NCBI GenBank assembly: GCA_013151235.1
Contig: JAADIO010000050.1
Coordinates: 1-25,380, forward strand
DNA length: 25,380 nt
Origin: Deltaproteobacteria bacterium
GTDB taxonomy: Bacteria > CG2-30-53-67
Reading direction: 5' to 3'
Position 1 is the first letter of the stretch. Each line of letters opens with the position of its first letter. Below the pieces are notes generated by a model. It was not told the DNA's origin and made no database searches. It saw nothing but the letters and a program-made list of their open reading frames with translations. This document shows positions 1 through 5,525 of the stretch, in pieces. The position numbers were made by a program, and so were the translations under genes.

Positions 1-56
1 TCATGATTCTCCTATCAAACCTTCATATTTACTGAGTTCTTCGGGGAGAAAATAGG

Positions 57-371
57 AAAATAGGGACAGCGACCATTTTATATTCGAGAATTACAAGTGG
101 TCAAGTGCGAAAAGTCATATCAAAAGTGAAACGGATCCTGTTTTGTGGGGAGATTGCAATCTGACAACCAGAATTCAGGATTGGCGTGGTTAGTTAATGG
201 AAAGAGAGGATGACCGGTTGGTGAGTGCTATCAGAAGAAATTCCCTTACCGGACGTCTTTGCGGTGGGGATGCATTTATTTGAAAGATTGGAAAGATCGT
301 TGGCCGAGATTTAATGGCACAGAAGAGAGGGCGGCCACGCAAAGGAATATAATGGTCGCTGTCCCTATTTT
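57..371. mobile_element. Decayed RAYT/REP-type element bounded by inverted repeats
   Basis: A 24-base motif containing AGGGACAGCGACCATT at 57-80 reappears inverted at 348-371 with one mismatch, bounding about 315 bases. A third, direct copy lies at 1535-1560. Between the ends is the C-terminal remnant of a RAYT-type (Y1 tyrosine) transposase that stops immediately before the right repeat. RAYT genes are known to be flanked by short REP-like palindromic motifs. The interval is far too short for an intact gene (about 200-300 codons), so I infer an internally deleted, immobile relic. The stretch from 81 to 196 shows nothing recognisable. Confidence 0.6.
197..352 (+). pseudogene. C-terminal remnant of a REP-associated tyrosine transposase (RAYT)
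   Basis: Reading frame 2 gives AIRRNSLTGRLCGGDAF, a TGA stop at 281-283, then GRDLMAQKRGRPRKGI and a TAA stop at 350-352. The pattern IRR..TGR..G...AF..LE...GR.L..K.RGRPRK is the usual C-terminal end of RAYT transposases (Y1_Tnp family). The catalytic HUH and tyrosine region is absent, and an in-frame stop interrupts the tail. It is therefore a dead fragment. The terminator TAA abuts the inverted end motif at 348-371, the arrangement expected for such elements. Family assignment rests on motif recognition, not on a search. Confidence 0.6.
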
Positions 372-396
372 GCATCCTGACAAAAAATTGGCAAGC

Positions 397-504
397 ATGA
401 AAGATGAGTCAGATGATGAGGTTGAGTTGATATTGCCTGATAAATTGTCGGAAATGGTAGTTGATTTGGGATTAACGAATTGGCTTATGAGAAAAATAAA
501 ATAA
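397..504 (+). CDS. Small hypothetical ORF, possible cassette gene tail
   Basis: An open frame ends in TAA at 502-504, directly at the start of an attC-like site, as cassette genes often do. Beginning at ATG 397 it would encode 35 residues, rich in acidic residues at the start and ending in LMRKIK. The frame stays open upstream to ATG 259, but that part lies over the RAYT remnant in another frame, so the longer protein is probably not real. There is no clear ribosome binding site, and I recognise no family. It may be the 3' end of a cassette gene whose front was lost to the RAYT element. Confidence 0.25.
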   Translation: MKDESDDEVELILPDKLSEMVVDLGLTNWLMRKIK

Positions 505-576
505 GCGAACAAGGCGCTCCAGCAGACCGCTATTCCGCTGGCGCTCCATAGCGGCAGCTGAGCTTGGTCGTTAGGT
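504..576 (+). other. Integron attC-like recombination site (site A)
   Basis: The right end carries GTTAGGT (570-576), a perfect match to the integron core GTTRRRY. The left end AGCGAAC (504-510) is an imperfect match to RYYYAAC. The arms CGAACAAGGCGCTCCAGC and GCTGAGCTTGGTCG pair with a few unpaired extra bases, as in folded attC sites where extrahelical bases set strand choice. The centre holds a second hairpin (CGCTAT/ATAGCG). About 73 bp is within the known attC size range. The preceding stop codon touches the left end. Confidence 0.6.
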
Positions 577-596
577 GCATCAGCAGGTGATTAGGA

Positions 597-1031
597 ATGA
601 CAGAAAAGAATAAAGAAATTGTCAGACAATTCATTGAAACGGTTATCAATAATCGCGAAGAAAGCCAAGCTGATCAATTTATTTCTCCTGATTATATTGA
701 TCACAATAGTAAATCAGAAAAGCCGATTGGTATTGATGGCTTAATTCAGCATATCCATGCAGTTCGTTCCACCTACCCTGATTTAAAAATCATTGTTCAC
801 GACCAAGTTGCAGAAGATGATATGGTTGTTAGCCGAATCAGTATTACAGGCACACATGAAGGAAATTGGCTGAGAATGAAACCAACACATAAACAGGTTG
901 CTATTGATGCAGTAAATATCAATCGCATCAAAAACGGTTTGATTGTTGAGCATTGGGGTGTGGCAAATACACTGGAAGCCCTATTGGATATTGGGGCAAT
1001 AAAGTTGGAAGAAAATGAACAAAACACCTAA
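597..1031 (+). CDS. SnoaL-like/ester cyclase family protein, integron cassette gene
   Basis: This encodes 144 residues with the look of the SnoaL-like (NTF2-fold) polyketide cyclase/ester cyclase family: an N-terminal helix NKEIVRQFIETVINN, then YIDHNS, a G-rich turn GIDGLIQHIHAVRSTYPDL, and the beta-sheet part ISITGTHEG...HWGVANT. Members form small cone-shaped alpha+beta folds with a hydrophobic pocket. Substrates vary widely and cannot be read from sequence. The ATG at 597 lies about 20 bases after the attC A boundary with only a weak AGG/TAGGA ribosome site. The TAA stop (1029-1031) lies inside the left core of attC B, the hallmark of a gene cassette. Base composition is AT-rich compared with the genes right of 3300. 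It appears intact. Confidence 0.75.
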   Translation: MTEKNKEIVRQFIETVINNREESQADQFISPDYIDHNSKSEKPIGIDGLIQHIHAVRSTYPDLKIIVHDQVAEDDMVVSRISITGTHEGNWLRMKPTHKQVAIDAVNINRIKNGLIVEHWGVANTLEALLDIGAIKLEENEQNT

Positions 1032-1088
1032 CAAATTGTTAGAGAGGTACATCGGCTTCGCCGCTGCCCCTCAACAAAAGCGTTGGGC
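1026..1088 (+). other. Integron attC site (site B), best example
   Basis: Both core sites match consensus: ACCTAAC at 1026-1032 (RYYYAAC) and GTTGGGC at 1082-1088 (GTTRRRY). The 63-bp site folds: the left arm CCTAACAAATTGTTAGAGAGG faces a right arm whose complement begins CCCAACGCTTTTGTTGAGG. The central loop region is CGGCTTCGCCG. The upstream SnoaL-like gene stops within the left core. Length, cores and imperfect pairing together fit a genuine attC. Confidence 0.75.
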
Positions 1089-1112
1089 GTAATATAGGGA
1101 ATATTCGGCCAG

Positions 1113-1592
1113 ATGATAAAAAAAATACAGCGGCTTAAGAATATCGGGAAATATTATGATTTTGCGAGCAAAGGCCCCGGTCTGGACTGGCACAAAAACA
1201 CTTTTCTCTTCGCACCGAACGCATACGGCAAGTCAACGTTAGTCGACGTGTGCAGGTCTCTTCGCGACAACGATCCGAAGCTTATCCGCGCACGAAAAAC
1301 ACTTGGCTCCGTTTCTTCGCCTGAAGCCGTTCTGATTGTTGACGGAGCCAATCACGTCTTCAGCGGAAACAAATGGGCCAAGCACTGTCCAGACATCCAA
1401 ATCTTCGACGTTCCCTTTGTGCACGACAACATACTCACTGACGAGATTGAGCATGCGCACAAAAAGAACATGCACAAGATCATCATCGGTGCAGCCGGTG
1501 TGACATTGGCGGGTGAACTATCCACGCTCAGGAAGAAAATAGGGACAGCGACCATTTTTATTGACAGCTTTGGAAGTATGATACATCCTTAG
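1113..1592 (+). pseudogene. Truncated AAA_13-type (RloC-like/SMC-like) ATPase, N-terminal fragment
   Basis: The first ~143 residues look like the N-terminus of a large AAA_13 ATPase: KIQRLKNIGKYYDF, a Walker A motif APNAYGKST at residues 34-42, LRDNDPKLIRARKTLGS, then IFDVPFVHDNILTDEIEH and HKIIIGAAGVTLAGEL. Intact relatives are typically several hundred residues, with coiled coils and a C-terminal Walker B, and some act in anti-phage or RNA-cleaving systems. Here similarity ends at LSTLRKK, exactly where the REP-like motif 1535-1560 begins. The last ~17 residues (IGTATIFIDSFG...) are encoded by that motif and unrelated DNA. No Walker B, signature or coiled coil remains, so ATPase function is unlikely. 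ATG 1113 is 25 bases after attC B, as for a cassette gene. Confidence 0.6.
1535..1560 (+). repeat. Solo copy of the RAYT end motif
   Basis: The bases at 1536-1560 repeat the motif at 57-80 in the same orientation (AGGGACAGCGACCATTTT core) and are inverted relative to 348-371. No transposase remnant is visible on its right. It lies inside the truncated ATPase frame at the point where family similarity ends. I infer that a RAYT/REP element inserted here and was later deleted, or that a single REP-like unit was deposited. Confidence 0.6.
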
Positions 1593-1662
1593 ACGGCGGG
1601 AAGCGCGGCGGCACTGACGCGGCAAGCTTAAGTGGCGCCGCTGCTGATGCAGGTCGTTATGC
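1586..1662 (+). other. Degenerate attC-like site (uncertain)
   Basis: GTTATGC at 1656-1662 partly matches GTTRRRY. The 5' arm GCGCGGCGGCAC and 3' arm GTGGCGCCGCTGC can pair across a short centre. The stop codon TAG of the truncated ATPase frame (1590-1592) falls in the left arm, as in cassettes. It would separate the ATPase cassette from the toxin-antitoxin remnant, giving one gene or operon per cassette. The left core is poor, so this call is weak. Confidence 0.35.
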
Positions 1663-1734
1663 CCCGAACCAACCGCGTCCTTGGTCTCAGAGAGATTGGA
1701 TTATTGCCTTGACAGCAAAAGAGGCAGTGGGTGA

Positions 1735-1881
1735 ACGATAGTATGTTACAAGAAAAATTATAGGGCCATTTTTATTCATGGATTTGCAAAAAAGGAATTC
1801 TCGAAAATTTTGGTTGGCTTGTCGAGAGAAAAAATAGAAATAGCCTTAGATGCTGGAGATTTTATTGAGGTGAAGCCATGA
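1735..1881 (+). pseudogene. RelE/HigB-like toxin, C-terminal fragment without start
   Basis: The frame starting after the TGA at 1732-1734 reads KKNYRAIFIHGFAKKEFSKI, then LSREKIEIALDAGDFIEVKP and stops at 1879-1881. The RAIF.HGFAK core and the closing ...ALDAGDFIEV resemble the end of RelE/HigB-superfamily toxins paired with XRE antitoxins, where a GFAK motif precedes a short C-terminal helix. The N-terminal half is missing, no start codon or ribosome site is present, and the segment between GFAKK and the last helix seems shortened. The stop overlaps the antitoxin ATG (ATGA at 1878-1881), which keeps the usual toxin-antitoxin coupling. It is presumably inactive. Confidence 0.5.
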
Positions 1882-2184
1882 GAAAATCTATTGCAAAATC
1901 AATCACAAACACTGTTAAGGATCTAAATAAAAGTGGTTTGGTTGATGACATAACAATGAGAAACATTGAAAAACTCTGTCTCCCTGATGGTTAAGAAATA
2001 CACACCTGAAAAAATCGTTTCAATCAGAAAGAGATTCAGGCTCAGCCAGGCAGCATTAGCTAGCATTTTTAACGTCAGCCCTTCAACAGTTCAAAAATGG
2101 GAGCAGGGCAATAAAAAGCCTACAGGCGCATCTCAGAAGTTGTTAGATATTATTGAGAGAAAGGGCATCGAAGCTCTTGTGTAA
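1878..2184 (+). pseudogene. HigA/XRE-type antitoxin with a frameshift
   Basis: ATG 1878 begins MRKSIAKSITNTVKDLNKSG...MRNIEKLCLP and hits TAA at 1992-1994. From about 1980 the protein continues in the next frame: VKKYTPEKIVSIRKRFRLSQ, then AALASIFNVSPSTVQKWEQG and a C-terminal IIERKGIEALV to TAA 2182-2184. RLSQAALASIFNVSPSTVQKWEQG is a classical XRE helix-turn-helix. The reading fits an intact family protein only if one extra base near 1985-1990 (GATGGTTAAG) is skipped, so this looks like a one-base insertion. Internal ATGs at 1966 and 1987 could still give a DNA-binding fragment of up to 72 residues. The toxin upstream is also broken. Confidence 0.6.
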
Positions 2185-2201
2185 TAAAAAAACAAAAAAT
2201 G

Positions 2202-2325
2202 GCATAACAAGGCGCTTCACTTGACCCGCAAATCATCGGCGAATTTTGTTGTATATTCAGGTTGCTAACCGTAAATAAAGTTAATCGGTAAATTCACGGC
2301 GGACAAGTGACCCTTGTCGTTCGCT
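2202..2325 (+). other. Long attC-like site (site C)
   Basis: The 5' arm AACAAGGCGCTTCACTTGAC pairs with the 3' arm GACAAGTGACCCTTGTCGTT with small bulges. This gives a site of about 124 bp, in the range of long attC sites such as Vibrio repeats. The outer cores GCATAAC and GTTCGCT only partly match RYYYAAC and GTTRRRY. The inner part, including AATAAAGTTAATCGGTAA at 2274-2291, is shared with site D. The site closes the antitoxin cassette and precedes the Phd/VapC cassette. Confidence 0.5.
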
Positions 2326-2356
2326 GTCCAAAAAAAAAATTTATCAACATCTCAAT

Positions 2357-2401
2357 TTGACAACCTAAGCACTAAAGTTTATACTTCTAAATATAAACTT
2401 T
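2357..2401 (+). promoter_or_regulatory. Sigma70 promoter with palindromic operator for the Phd/VapC pair
   Basis: TTGACA (2357-2362), a 17-base spacer and TATACT (2380-2385) form a near-consensus promoter. A perfect 10-base inverted repeat, AAAGTTTATA (2374-2383) and TATAAACTTT (2392-2401), overlaps the -10 box. A dyad at this place is where Phd/YefM antitoxins bind to repress their own operon. The ribosome site GGGAG (2410-2414) follows, 6 bases before ATG 2421. Confidence 0.65.
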
Positions 2402-2420
2402 AACAAATTGGGAGTCAGTC

Positions 2421-2654
2421 ATGAAAGCAACAGCCAAAGATTTAAGATTTCACTCCAAAGAATTAATAGAGACTGTAAAAAGAGGAGAGGAAGTTGTAAT
2501 TACTTTTCGAGGGAAACCTTGTGCCAAGCTGGTCCCTTTTGAGGAAAAGAAAAATGAGATTTCACGGCATAAATTGTTTGGGATGTGGAAAGACCATGAC
2601 CAGTCTCAAAACGTCGATGAGTATGTCAGGAATTTAAGAAAAGGAAGATTCTAA
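2421..2654 (+). CDS. Phd/YefM-type antitoxin
   Basis: This encodes 77 residues, normal for the family. The N-terminal part (MKATAKDLRFHSKELIETV, then RGEEVVITFRGKPCAKLVPF) is the Phd/YefM fold that dimerises and binds operator DNA. The basic and acidic C-terminal tail (HKLFGMWKDHDQ...EYVRNLRKGRF) would wrap around and block the toxin. GGGAG lies 6 bases before the ATG. The TAA overlaps the toxin ATG by one base, so the two are translationally coupled. A promoter with a perfect palindrome sits directly upstream and suggests autorepression. Toxin-antitoxin pairs with their own promoters are common cargo in large chromosomal integrons, where they are thought to stabilise the array. Confidence 0.85.
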   Translation: MKATAKDLRFHSKELIETVKRGEEVVITFRGKPCAKLVPFEEKKNEISRHKLFGMWKDHDQSQNVDEYVRNLRKGRF

Positions 2655-3034
2655 TGCTAATAATCGACACTGACGTACTCATTTGGTATTTACGGGGAAA
2701 TGACAAAGCATATAAAACGATCGAGAATATAGAAAATTTCTCAATTTCTGTAATCACCTACATGGAACTTGTTCAGGGAATGAGAAACAAAAAAGAACTG
2801 AACGGTCTGCGGCAGGCACTTCATGTATGGAACACCAGGATTTTATACATTTCAGAAGAAATATCGGCCAAAGCTATGTTTGCAGTTGAACAACATTTCT
2901 TGAGTCACTCAATGCAACTGGCCGATGCTCTTATTGGTGCTACAGCAATAAGTTATGGACTTCCCTTGCTCACAGGAAATGACAAGCATTATAAAATTAT
3001 GAAAGAGATTCAGCTTAAAAGATTTAGGCCATAA
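2654..3034 (+). CDS. vapC: VapC-family PIN-domain toxin
   Basis: This encodes 126 residues with a PIN ribonuclease fold. The expected metal-binding acids are visible: D5 and D7 in LIIDTDVLIWYL, E38 in ITYMELVQG, D91 in LADALIGATA and D110 in LTGNDKHY. VapC toxins are Mg2+-dependent RNases that cut tRNA or rRNA and halt translation unless bound by antitoxin. All key residues are present, so it is probably active. It starts one base inside the antitoxin stop codon (TAATG). It is followed about 30 bases later by attC-like site D, so the pair forms one cassette of roughly 860 bp. The RNA target cannot be predicted from this. Confidence 0.88.
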   Translation: MLIIDTDVLIWYLRGNDKAYKTIENIENFSISVITYMELVQGMRNKKELNGLRQALHVWNTRILYISEEISAKAMFAVEQHFLSHSMQLADALIGATAISYGLPLLTGNDKHYKIMKEIQLKRFRP

Positions 3035-3065
3035 TTATCTGGGAATAGAGAGAAAGCAGCGGACA

Positions 3066-3182
3066 ATGCAATCAACCTGACCCGCAAAATGTCTGCGGAT
3101 TTTGGGGTAAATTCAGGCTGGTAGCAGTTCAATAAAGTTAATCGGTAACTGGTCGGCGGGCAGGTTATCGGCGACGTTCGCT
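3066..3182 (+). other. Long attC-like site (site D), last of the array
   Basis: The arms CAACCTGACCCGC and GCGGGCAGGTTATCGG pair around a centre clearly related to site C: AATAAAGTTAATCGGTAA at 3131-3148 is identical to 2274-2291, and the right end GTTCGCT (3176-3182) is the same. The left core is not recognisable. Sites C and D are therefore diverged members of one repeat family flanking the Phd/VapC cassette. The stretch 3183-3343 after it shows no gene. An upstream extension of the hemW frame crosses it but lacks coding signs. Confidence 0.45.
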
Positions 3183-3343
3183 TTCATGCCTGACATTGTA
3201 ACGAACTTACAATTTGGATTGTGAAAGTAGGCCATCGAAAAGATATATATAGATTGATGAAGCGAACCATCGCCCGGAGCGGACCGGCAATAGCGCAGTC
3301 CGCCCAGGCAAATCGCTCCTCTTGCAAAACCCGGTGGAGACAA

Positions 3344-4477
3344 ATGTTCGGGCTCTATCTTCACATCCCTTTCTGCCTGAAGAAATGCGCCTATTGCGAC
3401 TTCAATTCACGGGCTCCGCGGCCGGGGGAAGTGGACAGCTATCTTTCGGCCCTGCAAAAAGAGATCGCGACGGTTCCGGCATTGGCCGGGCGTTCCCTTT
3501 CCAGTCTCTACATCGGTGGAGGGACACCGACGATCCTGACGGTGGAGCAGTTCCGCCGTCTCTTTGCCGCCCTCCACTCGGTCTTCCACTGGAACGACGG
3601 GATGGAGATCACCGTGGAGGCCAATCCGGGGACGGTGGATCTCTCCTTCCTGCGACAACTCAGATCTCTCGGCGTGAACCGGCTTTCACTTGGTATCCAG
3701 TCCTTCAGGGATTCCCTGCTCCGCCGGATGGGGCGGATCCATTCCGGGGCTGACGGGCGGGCGGCGATCGAGGCGGCTCGTAAGGCGGGGTTTGAGAATT
3801 TAGGCGCCGACCTGATCTACGCACTTCCGGGACAGGCCCCGGCGGACTGGGAAGAGGATCTGGCGGAACTGCTCGGATACCGTCCGGAACATCTCTCACT
3901 CTACGCCCTGTCCGTCGAGCCGGGAACTCCTTTTGCCCGTGCGGAAAAAGAGGGAAAGCTGCTCCTTCCTGCGGAGGAGGAAGAGGTCGAGATGTTCCGG
4001 CGGGCCGTTGAGATCACGGGGGAAAGGGGATACGAGCATTACGAGATATCCAATTTCGCACTCCCCGGTTGCTTTTCCCGTCACAACAGCCGGTACTGGA
4101 CGATGGAGGAGTACTACGGCGCCGGCGCCGGCGCCCATTCCTTCCTTTGGCGGGAAGACCCGGTCCGTTTCCATAACGAACCCGATCCTGCAGCCTATGT
4201 AGGCAGGATCGGGCGGGGAGAGTCACCGGTGGCGGGCCGGGAAGTCCTGGAAAAAAAGACGTTGCTTTCGGAGGCGATGATGCTCGGACTCCGGCGGACC
4301 GCGGGCGTTGATATGGAGAAGTTCCACGGGAAGTATGGTGTTGAACCTGCGGAATATTTTGCGGAGGACCTTGTGCGCGCCTTCCGGGAAGAGTGGATCG
4401 AAGAGATTGGGGGGGTACTACGGCTTACGCCGAAGGGGGCGCTCTTTTCCAACGAGGTTTTTGTTTGCCTGTTTTAA
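3344..4477 (+). CDS. hemW: HemW, radical SAM heme chaperone
   Basis: This encodes 377 residues, the normal size for HemW (formerly called oxygen-independent coproporphyrinogen oxidase-like). The start MFGLYLHIPFCLKKCAYCDF carries the radical SAM cluster motif CxxxCxxC at C11, C15 and C18. GGGTPT near residue 58 (SAM binding), EANPGT, RLSLGIQSF and the HemW-typical HNSRYW motif follow. HemW binds heme and delivers it to respiratory enzymes, and the HNxxYW motif separates it from HemN. The frame is open upstream to 3221, but that part is non-coding in character. ATG 3344, with GGTGGAGA six bases before it, matches family N-termini. A run of GGCGCC repeats near 4128 encodes GAGAGA. It is the first housekeeping gene after the cassette array. 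Confidence 0.92.
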   Translation: MFGLYLHIPFCLKKCAYCDFNSRAPRPGEVDSYLSALQKEIATVPALAGRSLSSLYIGGGTPTILTVEQFRRLFAALHSVFHWNDGMEITVEANPGTVDLSFLRQLRSLGVNRLSLGIQSFRDSLLRRMGRIHSGADGRAAIEAARKAGFENLGADLIYALPGQAPADWEEDLAELLGYRPEHLSLYALSVEPGTPFARAEKEGKLLLPAEEEEVEMFRRAVEITGERGYEHYEISNFALPGCFSRHNSRYWTMEEYYGAGAGAHSFLWREDPVRFHNEPDPAAYVGRIGRGESPVAGREVLEKKTLLSEAMMLGLRRTAGVDMEKFHGKYGVEPAEYFAEDLVRAFREEWIEEIGGVLRLTPKGALFSNEVFVCLF

Positions 4478-4501
4478 TGGAGCGTTACGTATGCTTTACA
4501 C

Positions 4502-4529
4502 TCATCGAAGGGGGGGAGAACTTCGATGA
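4502..4529. terminator. Hairpin between convergent hemW and TPR lipoprotein genes
   Basis: TCATCGAAG (4502-4510) and CTTCGATGA (4521-4529) form a perfect 9-bp stem around a 10-base G-rich loop. It lies between two genes that end toward each other, so it could end or stabilise both transcripts. No T-run follows on either side, so it is not a typical intrinsic terminator. Confidence 0.4.
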
Positions 4530-4538
4530 TTCCGTGGA

Positions 4539-5525
4539 TCAAGGAAAAACCTTTTGCACTTCCTCCTCCATCCGGTGGTAGTCGTCTATCATGTTTTTGC
4601 GGTGGAGGGAGGGGAGGATCTTCTCCGCTTTTTTCAATGTGTTCGAGGCATTTTCTCCTTCTCCCTGTTTCCGGTAGAGATCCGTCAGGAGGAGCAGGTC
4701 CTCCATTGCCCCTGCCGAATCCCCATCGGCCCGGTGGGAGAGGAAGGCCCGTTTCAGGTAGGCCTCCGCCTGCGCAGGATTGCCTTGCCGGTTGGACAAC
4801 CTTCCTAATCGTTGCAGGTCGAGGGCGATTCCGGGAGGATCTTCCAGCCGGCGGTGTTTCTTCAGGGCTGAAGTCAGCAGCGCCGAGGCCGTGTCCGGAT
4901 TACCCTGGTGGAGGGCCAGCAGGCCCAGGTCACTCTCCCGCATCGCCGTCCCCTTCTCGTCGTTCCGGGACCGGGCCAGATCGAGCGCCTGCTTGAGATC
5001 GACTTCGGCCTTTTCCCATTGTTGCAGAGCAAGCTCTAATTGTCCCCTTCGTCCCAGAGCGGCCTGCAGGCGTCTTTCGTCTCCGAGGGAGCGGGCCGCC
5101 GACTCGGCCCTGTCATAGGAGGAGAGGGCGGCCTTGTCCTTGTCCTCCATCTCTCTTGCGGCGCCGATATGAATATCGAAATCGATTTGTGCCGCAGTGT
5201 CCCCGACCTCTTCGGCGATCGACAACCCTTCCTGCAGGAAGGGCAGCGCCTCTGAGGGATTGCCCCGCCGCAGTCGGAGCGCCGCGAGATTGTTCAGGTT
5301 ATCCAATATCCCCCTGCGTGCATCGATCCGGCGGTTCAATTGCAGGGCGTGCAGAAAATCAGCCTCCGCCGCCTCAAGATCACCTTGTGCATATTCTTTG
5401 ATCCCCCGCCGGTTAAGATCGCCGGCCCGATCCCCCAGGGATCTTGTCACGGGCCGGGGCGCGGCACAGGAGAAGAGGCCGATCACCAGAAGGACCCACA
5501 GGATCCGGAAAGGTCTCGCGATCAT
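4539..5525 (-). CDS. TPR-repeat lipoprotein, last gene of the Mla-type operon
   Basis: This encodes 328 residues. It opens with a lipoprotein signal, ILWVLLVIGLFSC, with the lipidated cysteine at C20, so the protein should sit in the inner or outer membrane facing the periplasm. The rest is built of tetratricopeptide repeats: LNRRGIKEYAQGDLEAAEAD, NNLAALRLRRGNPSEALPFL, SDLGLLALHQGNPDTASALL and QRLGRLSNRQGNPAQAEAYL, each about 40 residues. TPR arrays are protein-binding scaffolds. The ATG overlaps the mlaD stop by four bases (ATGA), so it is translated with the transporter. I infer a periplasmic accessory to the MCE complex. MlaC and PqiC/YmbA-type lipoproteins do not have this fold, so it is not a homologue of those. 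Confidence 0.8.
   Translation of the reverse strand: MIARPFRILWVLLVIGLFSCAAPRPVTRSLGDRAGDLNRRGIKEYAQGDLEAAEADFLHALQLNRRIDARRGILDNLNNLAALRLRRGNPSEALPFLQEGLSIAEEVGDTAAQIDFDIHIGAAREMEDKDKAALSSYDRAESAARSLGDERRLQAALGRRGQLELALQQWEKAEVDLKQALDLARSRNDEKGTAMRESDLGLLALHQGNPDTASALLTSALKKHRRLEDPPGIALDLQRLGRLSNRQGNPAQAEAYLKRAFLSHRADGDSAGAMEDLLLLTDLYRKQGEGENASNTLKKAEKILPSLHRKNMIDDYHRMEEEVQKVFP

Noticed and set aside
259-504. An 81-codon frame joining the RAYT relic region to the attC A boundary.
   Set aside because: Its first half lies out of frame over the transposase tail and crosses the inverted repeat, so it is a chance fusion. Only the last 35 codons are listed, at low confidence.
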